Assembly: GCA_963969495.1 (NCBI GenBank)
Contig: OZ018321.1
Coordinates: forward strand, 125,725,598-125,789,597
Origin: Ceratothoa steindachneri
Taxonomy: Eukaryota > Arthropoda > Malacostraca > Isopoda > Cymothoidae
Direction: 5' to 3'
DNA length: 64,000 bases
Positions 11,813-23,000 of the stretch are shown in pieces. Made by a program: the position numbers and the translations under genes. Positions within the stretch are counted from its first letter, which is position 1; the number at the start of each line of letters is the position of its first letter. The notes under the pieces were generated by a model that made no database searches, had not been told where the DNA came from, and saw nothing but the letters and a program-made list of their open reading frames with translations.

Positions 11813-12220
11813 TGAGAACCGTTTCTTGACGAACGGGCTTGAAGAACAATGGCTGTTCTAACGTTGTTCTCTTCTGAACAACAGGGGGGGGGGTGAGAAT
11901 CATCTCTTGTCTACGGGCTCAAAAAACTATGTCTGTTTTAACGTTGTTTTCTTTCTGAACAACAGGCGGGGAGGGTGAGAACCATATCTTGTCAACGGGC
12001 TCAAAGAACAATGGCTGTTCTAACGCTGTTCTCTTTCTGAACAACAGCAGGGGAGGGTGAGAACCGTCTCTTGTCAACGGGCTCAAAGAACAATGGCTGT
12101 TCTATCGTTGTTCTCTTTCTGAACAACAGGGGGGGAGGGGGAGAACCGTTTCTTGTCAACGGGCTCAAAGAACAATGGCTGTTCTAACGTTGTGCTTTTT
12201 TTTAACAACAGGGGGGGCCT
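11813..12220 (+). repeat. 82-bp minisatellite, five units
   Basis: Five tandem units start at about 11813, 11894, 11976, 12058 and 12140, with spacings of 81 or 82 bases. Each has the order TGAGAACCGT, CTCTTGTCAACGGGCTC, AAGAACAATGGCTGTTCT, AACGTTGTTCTCTTTCTG, AACAACAG, then a G-run. The AGAACA/TGTTCT pair inside every unit is an inverted repeat with a 5-base spacer. Outer units are the most diverged. The reverse strand is open over part of the array (12083-12355), but the frame simply repeats with the DNA and has no domain. Confidence 0.92.
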
Positions 12221-12894
12221 TGTGGACTTGGCGTCTTGAAGGCTCGAACCTTGGCACTCAAGGGATATTGTTTTCTTCTGGACAAAAATAGTGGACCTCG
12301 ATGTGGAGGGCCCCTGTTGCACAAGGTGAGACCGGATCGGTGTGATGTCTCGCAAAGATAATCCGGAGGTCTAATTTGATCTAATTGGTAAAGTTTCCAT
12401 ATAAATAGTCGGAGCCATCCCCTTGGCGTAGGGAACAATGGAGTGGGGGATTTAAGGGACTGCCCCAGCCGCGCCTTGGAACATACCTTATCTGCCCATA
12501 AGCCTAACTCAATCTAGCGAGATCGACGAATGGAGGCGAGACGATGGGGTGGGGGGAATGACCTCCTTGGTTTAATATTGACTCAGGTGGCGATAAGGCG
12601 TCCTGCTTCGACGCGAAGATGCGCGTGGGTAGCAACGTGTTTCTAAACAACATGTGATAGCGGTTGAATTAAAGTGGCCTCAGACTGTTCTATCACAATT
12701 GGTTTATCCTGATGTGTTTCTTGTGTTTCTCCAATCGTTAATTTTTAACTCACAACATAATAATCCAAAAATATCAATTACCTCTAAATTTATTGCTATC
12801 CCTCCCCTTGATAAACATTAAATATTTTCCATAAATTCGTCATTTTGATTATCTGTTTGACTCTTAACTTAAACTGTTTTCCACGACTTTTATT
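12221..12894. other. intergenic, no supported feature
   Basis: A CpG-containing stretch up to about 12660, then AT-rich DNA. There is no recognisable gene. The AT-rich part from about 12700 may be the 3' untranslated region of a degraded Penelope-like element, because it leads into a PLE-type signature and then a (TA)n array. Confidence 0.45.
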
Positions 12895-12899
12895 TCCAG

Positions 12900-12940
12900 T
12901 ACCCGAAGATGGGTGAAAAGTTCACCCGAAACGTTATATC
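12900..12940 (+). other. PLE-type hammerhead-like signature (degenerate)
   Basis: CCGAAGAT, then a perfect 7-bp hairpin GGGTGAA/TTCACCC with loop AAG, then GAAACG. CUGANGA, stem II and GAAA are the conserved core pieces of the hammerhead ribozyme, and such motifs are known in Penelope-like elements. Here the invariant U of CUGA is C, an extra T precedes stem II, and no proper stem III or cleavage triplet follows. It is probably an inactive relic marking a PLE 3' end next to (TA)n. Confidence 0.4.
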
Positions 12941-13024
12941 AAGAAAATGAAATGAATTTCCCTTTATACATCCTTTCGTTCATCCTTCAAATTAAATTGA
13001 AGCTTCATAGGAGAAGCCCTAACC

Positions 13025-13030
<6 letters not shown>

Positions 13031-13090
<60 letters not shown>
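13031..13090. repeat. (AT)n microsatellite
   Basis: Uninterrupted AT dinucleotides over 60 bases. The open frames across it are repeat artefacts. Confidence 0.98.
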
Positions 13091-13092
<2 letters not shown>

Positions 13093-14832
13093 GGATCTTT
13101 CTTACATCTACTGAGTACATCATCGGCAGAGTTTTGAGTCATTTTACAAAATTACATCGTTTTAAGCATTAAAAACTAGAATTGAAATATAAAATACAGT
13201 TAATTAATCAGACAGAGGATAGATTAATGTATAAAATGATAAATGCAAAAAAAGTAAATCTAAACTATTGGTGACATGTTGGTTGGTTGTTTAGGAACGA
13301 ATTAATTCATTAAATTTTGAATACTTAATAAGGAGGTTGCCTTATCAACTGATTTTCTGTTAGGGATCGATTTCATGTACAGGAATGCTTGGGAAATATA
13401 CCCCGCTAGTACCCAAGTTAGAAGTAGAAGAAAAACATGTGTTGAAACCTGTAGATATTAATGGTTAGACGCAAAATTCTGATGAGATTAGCTCATCAAG
13501 CGGAACAAGATGCACCTACAGAAGTATTCGACAGCGAAAAGTTATCCGAGTTGACTGACACGTTTTCCTACACCTTGCAGCAGATAGCCCTCCCCCCCAT
13601 CCCCATGCCCATACATTAAAATAACAATCGTGTGCGACGAGTGAACCAGGTGAATGTTGAGCTATGGAAGACATTATCTAGCTGTGTTAGTGATAAACCA
13701 CCTAGCAGTTGCGTGCAAGTTCCAATTCCACTTGTTTTTGAAAGAAAAATAGATTAAAAGTACATTTTTCCGCAGGCGCTGAAATACGGCCCAAGAAGAG
13801 AGTTAGATTTATTACAAAAATAACGGGGCTAAGTGAAACAGCTACTGACAATGAGGATAGGCTATATTTCATATAAAAGGGCTGCTTACGGAGAAGAACA
13901 TTTCCCTTGGAAACTATGTCATTGCAACGAATGAATGGTCCAGGCTGGGGTGTTAAACCTCAGACTAAGTATACTTGAAATAGTTAAGAGTTAGAGAGAC
14001 GGCTTGGCGACCTAGGTAGAGATCCCTAAGAAGATAATGAAACTTGTCTGAGTGATACAAGCAAGCAACTATAGATATAAGCGGATTGCGAGAGAAATTC
14101 TAGTCATGTCTGACCGTTAATTTTAAAATTTTACCTGCGTTATCAGAGACGAGTGTGTACGACAAACTATTTGACATTCTACTTCAAAACTGCGATATTA
14201 TTGCTCTATCAGGAGATAAATTGAGACGAACTAACCTAGTGCTTTTCCCAATAAAGATTTTAACTGGAGACGAGACCAATATTCATACCTACCTAGAGGT
14301 TCTTTCCCCTTTCACAGTTTAAAGTTGTAACGGAGCAAGTCCAAAAATGCAACATAAAGGCATCTTTGAGTGTTCAGCAATTTCGTGGTCTACCCCTATG
14401 ATCCTAGAATCCAAAAGAGATGAAGGAGTAAAAACGTAAATATATTTTAGACGCCTAAACAGTTTCAAATAATTTGGCCATGGCTGTACTAAGAAAATCT
14501 TTTCCACGGGCTTTTCTTCTATTAAATATATGCTTACTGAGTTTTCTCTTATTTTTATAATCAGAAAATGTAAAACATTTCAGAAATATTGGAAATTTAA
14601 GTGTGCAAATAATTATGTCACATCAGTTTAGCTTCTCTCCAAGGGACCTCTCAGACTTTACGACAGCCAAGGAAGTGCACGGCGGGCAAAATGACCAGAC
14701 GTTCAAGGAATAGCAATAGGGCCCAAGACGATGAGAGTATCGGACAATAACTCAACGGCCTCATTAACCGCCCTAACCTGATACAGGAATCGGTCATGTC
14801 CTCGAATTCGGATACCAAACCCTCCTACCACC
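13091..14832. other. intergenic, no confident feature
   Basis: No intact gene is visible. The last about 190 bases (14640-14832) together with the DNA after LINE D (21011 onward) are one interrupted segment. Read across the LINE D insertion point, one frame gives NPPTTTEVVSQAQQPRKKYL followed by AEKVIASMNFIDH. This is suggestive of an older coding relic split by the insertion, but I do not recognise it. Confidence 0.4.
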
Positions 14833-14844
14833 ACTGAGGTTGTT
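14833..14844 (+). repeat. target-site duplication, left copy (LINE D)
   Basis: ACTGAGGTTGTT here is repeated exactly at 20999-21010, immediately after the A-rich tail of LINE D. The match breaks on both sides. A 12-bp direct repeat exactly flanking the element is the expected product of target-primed reverse transcription. Confidence 0.85.
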
Positions 14845-15419
14845 GGGGGTTTCGGGGCTGCATGCGCAATATATAGCCTTAAGGGCTACTTAGCCTCTGC
14901 ACCCCAATTTTTGGCGCATTACCTGCTCGTGGTGCCCCTGCTTATACAGAAATTACGTCCAACGACCGAGTGCAGGCGGTATAACCTGGCTGGGCAGGTG
15001 GAGCTCATAGTCCTGGTTGACATTCCACCTAGGAGAGGGACAACTCTGACTTCAAACCCGGGCAGATGTCGCTCATTAGCCATGGTAGGCAATCTATTTA
15101 GGTCCCAGCCAATAAATGGGAACCACGACACTTAATATTCCTACGACCCGATGTTAGGCGTGGTGACCCTAATCCCTCAGAAGTCTGTCACTAAACTTCA
15201 TCCGCTACTCTCATCAACCTACCATGCTATGTGTGAGTTTGGTCCGGGGTTCCCAAGGGTTAGCGGTGAAGGCGTATAGCGCCCCGCCTAGTAGTATCGA
15301 CCGGGGCCATGTAAAAGGCGCCCAGTAGTGCCGGTCCCTTGTTGGGGTCAGTGTGGGCCGCCAAGGCCATGGGTGTTGAATTTTACTTATTGGCCATGGA
15401 TAATATTCTTAAATCACCA

Positions 15420-17170
15420 ACTCTACAAAATCAACAAACAAATACCCAATAAAAAAACAACAGCAAAAAGCAAAAAAATAAAAGATCTCATAATAATATT
15501 GGGACCGGTATGCTGGTCCAGATATGTAACGCTAAAAAACACAAGAAATAAACCATTCTGTGCACTCGAACTGCGATAACAATTAAAAGTCGTTACAGAA
15601 GAGTCACAACCAGAATTTTCAATCAATCCTGACCAAACAGAGGCTAAAGTTAAAGGCAAGTCTGAAAAAATATAAAAAACTACTGGCCTTCACCGCTTAA
15701 GTGATAATGAAATAAAACCAAAGGACAAAAATAATCACAACCTGAGAGTATGCACGGTTCTACTCAACAGATTTATGCCTGGACCCAAAAGTACGGAGGC
15801 CTTCATATGCCAAGGGATATAAAGGCTGTTTGAAGATGACGGCCATCAAATAGACTCTGTCTCCATCTTCGAGAGTAAATTTCCCACATGCTCAACTCCG
15901 TTGAAAATCGCTAAAATAACATTCAAACAGCAAACCATCCCAGAAGCAATTAGATATGCAGGAACGACAATCCGAATACAGAAAGAACTGCTCACTCCAA
16001 TTTAAAGACGATCGTGCCTGATGTTTGGTGACCAGGCCAAATATTGTAAAACTAATCCACAATTATGCTTCAAATGCAGCGAAAAAAGACACAACAGCGA
16101 ATAATGCAAAACAAAATAAAAATGCATTAACTGTGGAGATAACCACCACGCATTCAAGCGAACATGTCCACACTTCAACTTCCATCAGGAGGTACGGATT
16201 AGAACTATCTGTTTTGGCATCCGAAGACACCAAGCCTTAAAAGACATGTCCGAGAAAGGAAGAACTTTGAGTACTCCTAGTTATGCTACCATTGCTTCCA
16301 CCACCAAAGCTCCAGCCACCCAATTAACTTCCAAACCAAATGGATCTAACATCCCTCAACAAAACCACAATATCCAAGGAAAAAAGCCAAGGACTACTAG
16401 AAAGCCCAAAGTTAAAACCCCACCACATACAAACTGAACTACCAACCACTAAGCACCCCGAAACAGACTTACCTAAAGCGCAATCATAAAAAGGTAGCCA
16501 CCAAGAATCACCTAAGTCTGCCGCCTCCTCCTCCTCCTTACCAACTAAAAGCCCAGAAGTTAAATCACTTCGAAGAAACAACTCATTGAGTATAGAAGCT
16601 ATATGCTACGATAGCGAGCTACCCTCACCCCTCCACAAACAACTCATAAACCTACAACCCTTGACACCAGACTCCCACTGCCCGGCATCTCAAGCCAAGA
16701 AAACAGTACCGTCTGGCTCAAGCACACCAACACAAAATAGAAGTAAAAAGCCCCTAAAAAACGCTCTCCTTTCCCAAATATCACCACATAGATTACTAAC
16801 CTCTCCACCAAGGTCCACATATTCAACTACAGTAGAATTGGCGATAAACAAGGAACTCGATACCAATAAAAATACCTCCAGACATACAGCCCCACTATTA
16901 ATACTGTATTCACAAAGAACACTCTCGCCCGCTAGCGAGAAAGAAATGCTTATATTAAGCACCCAGCGCAACACAAAACCAAAGCTTCAGCGCTCTCAGG
17001 TAAAATATAAGGAAGCTCTCAATAAGAAAACTAACAATACGGACAAAAACATACAGAACCCGATAACACCAGTTACGCTGAAAAAAATTCACACAAACTC
17101 TATACAAAGTCCGGTAGCTCCACCCTATACAGATCCTCCAAGCCTCATAAATATATCTACAGACCGAATA
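15420..17170 (+). pseudogene. LINE D ORF1, gag-like zinc-knuckle protein (broken)
   Basis: Frames in this span read STPLKIAKITFKQQTIPEAI near 15897-15955, typical of the region before the knuckles in I-type gag. The zinc region follows: MFGDQAKYCKTNPQLCFKC, then HNSE, a stop, CKTK, a stop, CINCGDNHHAFKRTCPHF (about 16020-16175). The C-terminal part is Ser/Thr/Pro/Lys-rich (ATIASTTKAPATQLTSKP and onward), as expected for an RNA-binding tail. Stops occur inside the knuckles and throughout. The exact start cannot be fixed because the N-terminal part is too decayed. ORF1 likely ends near 17170, just before ORF2. Confidence 0.75.
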
Positions 17171-17173
17171 ATA

Positions 17174-20100
17174 TGAAAAACAAACTCAAATCCTGTAATG
17201 AAATATTCATGGCCTCCGGGCCAACTTCGAATCTTTACAAAAAATAATCACAGAAAAAGATCCAGTGTGCATTTGTCTCAACGAGACTATGCACTCAAAC
17301 ACGCAGCAGCATCTGAGTAACAAATATGATTGTCATTTGTTTACAACTGACCCGACCAAACGCAACGCCATCTACACGCAACGAAATATCCCACACATGC
17401 AATACCAGTTAAACACGCCCCTAAATGCCAAAACCGTTCGGCTACATTGTCTAGAGCTCATCATAGTATGTTCTATATATTTGCCCGCTAACCTGCCCCT
17501 AAACCACCAGGACCTCGAAGCCCTCTCTCTTCAAGCAACTTCCAGAGCAATTTCTCATCCTTGGTGACTTTAACGCCAGAAGCCACTACTGGAACGACAC
17601 GAAAGCAAATACTCGAGGACGCATCATAACAGACCTAATAGAGCGCCAATACATCAATATCTTAACTACAAATACCCCAACACATTATCACCAACAAACC
17701 AACACACTGTCTAACATAGACTTAAGCCTAATCTCCCTTAATTTCCCCACAGAAACTCATTGGAGCGCTTAATCAGACCTATGTGGTAGCGATCACTACC
17801 CAATACTTATTAAGCTTTTTGCTCAAAGAGCCCCACTTTCCATGAAACGATGGAATTATTATAAATCAAATTAGACCGGCTTCACATTGACCTCAGCCAA
17901 ACTCCAACCCAATCCAGAGGGTAATATGTGCTAATTCACGGCATAACTACAGAAAGCAGCTCGGGAACACATCCCAAAGACTAACTACAACACCAGCAAG
18001 CGCACTACTCCATGGTAAAACCAACAGTGCCAAGACGATAAAAGAAAACGTGATAAAGCGCACAGAATTTTCATAATAACTAAAACGTTACAGAATTACA
18101 TGGACTATAAAAGAGGATCTGCCATTGCCTGAAGAACCTTCAAAGAAGCTAAACTAGCTACCTGGAAACAATATGTATCTAAAATTAACAAAGAGACCCC
18201 TATCGCAAAAAATTTGGCGACAAATAAAAAAAATGTCAGGACAGCGCAGCATTATTCATCTCTCTATCCTTTTATTAACAGAAATACCATCGGTAATCAA
18301 ACCCAAGTCGCTAACATAATAGGGCATACCCTCAGTACCATATTCAAAGGATCTCGAAACAAGACTTTTTTAACGCTGAAAATTCTAACAGAATCAAAAA
18401 ATTTATTCTTCTCAACCAATAGAATCTTTTCGTACGACAATCCTTTCCCTATGAACGAATTACTAGCATCCCTAGAAGAAAGCCCTAACACAGCCCATGG
18501 AGATGATGAAATCTCAAACCTCATTATAAGTAAAATCCACCCAAACGCCTTAGAGCTACTGTTGGACATTTATAACCGCATCTGGACTAATGGCTCCTTC
18601 CCGGATAAATGGCGTCAAGCGTTAGTCCTCCCTTCTTAAAACCTGAAAAGGATCCATCAAACCTAACGAATTATAGACCGATTTCCTTGATACCATGCCT
18701 ATGTAGAATATTAGAAAGAATGGTCAATGCTAGATTCAAATGGTATCTAGAAACAAACAACCTTCTGTCCTCAAACCAATATGGTTATAAAAAATACCGC
18801 TCAACACTAGGTCCTCTAACCCTCCCTGACCACGACGTCAGCCGAGCATTCAGCAAGAGAAAAATTCGTCACAGTGGTCTTTTGTGACATTGATAAGGCG
18901 TATAATACGGTCTGGCGACGTCATATCTCAATAACATACACGAGCTAGGAATCATAGGACCACTCGCACTCTTCATCAAAAACTTCCTTAACCCTAGAAA
19001 ATTCAAAATAGATCTACATGGAGCCCAGTCTATACAATTCAGCCAAAACAAAGGAGTACCACAAGGAAGTGTGCTCAGCACAACTCTCTTCATAATAGCA
19101 ATCAACAATTTTACTTTCCAACAGAAGTATCAAATCGCCTACAAGAAACAATAAACAAAATAGAGAACTACTCAGTACAGCACGGCTCCACAATTTCAAG
19201 TGAAAAAACAATCGCTATAAGATTTACAAGAAAATAACAAATTCCGCATATTCCATTGCTACTTAAACGACGCCCAATCACCTTTCAAAATAACATAAAA
19301 TTTCTAGGTCTCACATTGGATCAGAGGCTTACATGGAAACCCCACATCCTAAACCTTAAAAGACGGTGCTACAAAGCCACAAACATTCTGACAAAACTGT
19401 GGCATCACCACTGGGAGGGGGGGGGGCAGACAGAAGCATCCTCCTCTACCTTTACGAGACTCTCATCTTGTCCAAAATAAAATACGGATGTCACGGAACA
19501 GCATCAAAATCTGTACTCACGGAATTAGATCCTGTACAAAACCAAACCCTCCGTCTAGCCACCGGTGCCTTCAAATCAACCCCAACATCTTTACTTTACG
19601 TCGAGACTGGAATACTACCTCTGTGTCACCAAAGACAATTTGCAGAACTAAAATACTTTGCACGTGTTTACAGACATCACAACAAACTAAAACGAATACT
19701 AAAAAATACGCTACCAGCAGACAACCCAAGGACCCGCAGTTACATCACCTACACGGTAAGGTTAAAAAACTCTTACAACGTTTAAACTTGCCAGAGCCAA
19801 ACGTCTTCATTGATAACTACTATACAATTTCCCCATGGATTATTCAACCTTCAGTAATATGTCAAATAACTCTCCCATCTTCAAAATCGACAATGATGCC
19901 CGTAGTGCTATCCAACATTTTCCAGGACCACCAAAGGTCCCATCAACCATGTCAGTCCATTTTCACAGATGGATCGAAGTCGGCAGATGGCGTGGCATGC
20001 GCAGCAATTCTTCCGCACTACATACTAGCGGCCTAACTTCCGGATTGCGCTTCCGTCATCTCGGCAGAACTCACTGCAACCTACATGGGTCTCAAGCCTA

Positions 20101-20655
20101 TCAAAACAGATACCAATAAAACCACAATATTTTCAGACTCAAACAGTGTGCTGAAAATAATAAAATCACGCAACCAAACCCATCCCCTAGCCATTGAATT
20201 TGAAAAAAGATAACGTCGCTTTCAAGTAATGTAACCCTATGCTGGTGCTCCTCCTATGTAGGGATAAAAGGCAATGAAGACAGACGCTGATAGAGCTGAA
20301 AAATCAGCAGTGGCAGATAACTCACTACCCACTGAACCAACATACCACAAAGATTATTACAACCTCTTTGTCGAGGCAGTTAAAAACCAGTGGAAGTCGG
20401 AATGGTATGTACACAGCCATCACCATCTACGACAAATAAAAGATGACGTCAACAAATGGAAGAGTTCTCCCAGAAATTGTCGAAGAGATGAAGTCGTCTT
20501 AGGACGCTTACGACTAGGACACACAAAGCTTACCCACAGCTATCGCCTTGCAAATTATCCCCCACCACAATGCACTACCTGCAACGCCCAGTTATCTATC
20601 CCTCACATACTACTAACCTGCGTTAGATTCCATAGACACCGAAAAAAAATTTAGG
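17174..20655 (+). pseudogene. LINE D ORF2: endonuclease, RT, RNase H (broken)
   Basis: Endonuclease: FLILGDFNARSHYWND about 17549-17596 and CGSDHYPI about 17782-17805, so the catalytic Asp and His blocks are kept. RT: SPNTAHGDDEISNLII about 18484, FPDKWRQALVL, NYRPISLIPCLCRILERMV about 18670, YGYKKYRSTLGPL, FCDIDKAYNTVW-like segment near 18885-18915, and NKGVPQGSVLSTTLFIIAIN about 19048-19107. The sequence then runs directly into TEVSNRLQETINKIENYS, so the YxDD box is missing. Then KFLGLTLDQRLTWKPHI and GADRSILLYLYETLILSKIK-like thumb segments. RNase H: FTDGSKSADGVACAAI about 19964-20012 and FSDSNSVLKIIKS about 20132. Multiple stops and frameshifts are present. Confidence 0.85.
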
Positions 20656-20998
20656 TAACAGCCCAACACTAAAGAAAGATCTCGGCGACAAACCCCAAAA
20701 AGTACGGCACTGATTTTATACTTAAAAGAAAGTAAATTATATATTAAAATCTAGAAAAAGAAGCAAAACCCGATAAATTATGAAAAATTCGTTTCTTTAA
20801 ATTTTAAAAACCTTTTAATTCATTTACAATTTAATTATCACCACTCATTCATTTTAATTCACTTCATCTATCAGATCACCATTCACAACTCCTGACTATT
20901 ATTCAGGCTTTTAAATTTTAATCACTATAAAATACCGTGCCTGTTTAGACCTATACATGGGTGAAAGATGGCATAAAACGCTTAATAAAAAAAAAAAA

Positions 20999-21010
20999 AC
21001 TGAGGTTGTT
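20999..21010 (+). repeat. target-site duplication, right copy (LINE D)
   Basis: Exact copy of 14833-14844 (ACTGAGGTTGTT), directly after the A-rich 3' tail of LINE D. Confidence 0.85.
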
Positions 21011-21289
21011 TCTCAGGCGCAGCAACCCAGAAAAAAATATTTGGCTGAGAAAGTGATTGCCTCTATGAATTTCATCGACCACGTTCCATAAAAAACAGGT
21101 TTCGCCTTCGAAGAACATAGATAGGTCAAGACGGGAAAATGAATCAGTTTTCGGACATTAAACTAAAAGTATATCTCTTATTCAGGTGTAACTATTTTGC
21201 CACTGCCTGAAAAGAAAGATCGATAGCTAATGTCAGAACGGAGACATCATGTCCTGCATAAATTTCGCATCTAACAGCCCGGTCTCCAT

Positions 21290-23000
21290 TTCTTAATGGC
21301 GTTGTTTCAAAACCCTTATTTTCCTAGGGCCTAGAGGGTGGGCAGAAGGCATGAGCTTAATATGGTTCCCTGAATAAAAATAAATAGGGAGATGAGGAGT
21401 CCACGGCAAAACTAGGCTTAAAGGGAAGTAGACGCGCCGCCTTACCTCAATTTGAAAATCCCTCACAGTAATGGACGTAGCTTTCCTGTAGACAGAACAC
21501 CGAGTGTATTTGGCCGTAGAATATGCTGAAGGCGTTGGCTCCTTCGAGAGGTTAACGAAAACGACTTGATTGGTCTTACGAGCCTTTCTTTCCTCCTGCA
21601 TCGTAACTTTAGGGGTGTCGTGTGTCTTCGAGGCCGGTAGTGTCTCGTCCTATAGAAGGTCCAGACTTTTCAAAGCCTCCTGTCTAGCCTTGAACAGGAG
21701 CGTGGAAACCCAAACTCGCTTTGTCATGCCCCTTTTTAGGGTTCTCATAGGAAACCCAAGAGATGGTCTCACACCTTAATTCAGGAGATTTGCCTCCTTA
21801 AGTCTACTTCTCGGTGAAGGTGTGAAGCCTCTTCGTCTTTTGTGAAGCGGTCGAGGTGGAAGGGGCCCATAGTATTATCTGGTGCAGGGGGAAATAACGC
21901 GTTGCCAGTAGCTATCACAGGATGATGCTCAGGAGAGGTTTAACCTGTATCAGGCACTTACAATGCGTGAAAAGAACAAATCCTTGGTCTCTCGAAAGAT
22001 GATTCGGTCCGCAGCCTGAACGCTTAGGGCCTCTTTCTCGAAGAGTCACGAGTCACAGTGACTAGAGGAAAGAGGTCGTTGACCACGCCAAAAAGTTTAC
22101 ACAGTTGGCTTTACACAATACAGATTTATCATGTAATACATTAGAGCAGTTTGTACATATATCAAGTTGAACCAACTTAGCGCGTCTGCACGCTTGACGT
22201 GTATGGTCGATAAGGTGGCAATGGTAAAAAAACATCAACGGCAATGACACGATTGCCTAAAATCGGCAGCGAGGCAGCCACCAGCCCGCACCAACTGAGG
22301 GAGCTTATCATGGTTCAACAATACAAAGAGTGTAGGGGTCACCAGGCCCCTTAAACTGCTTCCTGGGCTGCCAGTAATTCCGAAGTGTTTTAATGAGTAG
22401 TTAAATAGTTCACTCGCAGAGACTTTTCCTTTCAGGAAGTTTATAGTTGAGTGCAGTATAACATGTACAGGCGAGTACTTGAGTATCCGCAGAACACTCA
22501 CATTGGCCCCCTTAGAATGGGCAATTGCATTACCCAGAAGGATCCCGTTCGACAAATGGGAAACTTTCGATTCCCTACACAGAGACCTAAATAATGCCTT
22601 GCGTGGAATAAACATGTTTCCCTTAGGAAACATGCTTCCATCAGTAGGGCAAACTAGTAAAAATCTTTTGAAGCCAGCGGGTTTAAAGAAGTCGGACAGC
22701 CTCTTGATGAGAAGTACCAACGTCGTCTTTGCAGATACACCACTCACTTTACCTTACCTTGTTCAGCCTTTGGAAACTTACCCTTCCCACGCGAGGGCGT
22801 CCCAAGGTGTCCCATGCCATTTTTTATTTCGTCCGTCGTCGGAACTCCCTCGTAAGGAGAGAAACTCCTAATCTTCTATTTTTATTTTTTTTCCCATCTT
22901 CTCTCTTTTCCAATGGGGCTCCGAGGCCAGACGAGCCAGAGTCACCATATCCTTCTCCAAGATGTGGAAGGATCTGGTTGTCTTCGGGAACCAATCACGG
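21290..23000 (-). pseudogene. reverse-strand gag-like ORF1 relic C of the A/B LINE family
   Basis: On the reverse strand, a frame at 22747-22235 reads LSDFFKPAGFKRFLLV and DGSMFPKGNMFIPRKAL, matching LPGFFEPAGFKRFLVI and NGSMLAEGTMTYQRRAL of copy B, then HSTINFLKGKVSASEL matching HSTINIVKGLVYARKV. The next frame (22250-22062) gives decayed knuckles: HCHLIDHTRQACRRAK, then ICTNCSNVLHDKSVLCKANC. Upstream (22860-23000) a segment with ILEKDMVTLARLASEPHW aligns loosely with the ISKKYLAEAGPSSLGAP region of B. Downstream (21560-21470) LSKEPTPSAYSTAKYTR resembles the post-knuckle tail. It is an old, diverged member and no ORF2 follows it. Confidence 0.72.

Larger units (their letters stand above)
14845..20998 (+). 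mobile_element. LINE D (I-type, RNase H-bearing), full span with TSD
   Basis: A 6154-bp element between two exact 12-bp direct repeats, starting GGGGGTTTCGGGGC and ending in an A-run (20986-20998). It holds a leader (to about 15400), gag-like ORF1 with CCHC knuckles, ORF2 (APE endonuclease, RT, RNase H) and a 3' UTR. It is distinct from the A/B family: A-rich codons, different knuckle spacing, a poly(A) tail rather than a T-rich end. Many stops and frameshifts and a deletion over the RT catalytic box show it is dead. Confidence 0.88.

Noticed and set aside
11813..12220. CRISPR-like array
   Set aside because: The period is made of whole conserved units without unique spacers, and the DNA is eukaryotic.
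11813..12220. Array of steroid receptor response elements
   Set aside because: The inverted half-sites are 5 bases apart instead of 3, and they lie inside a minisatellite.
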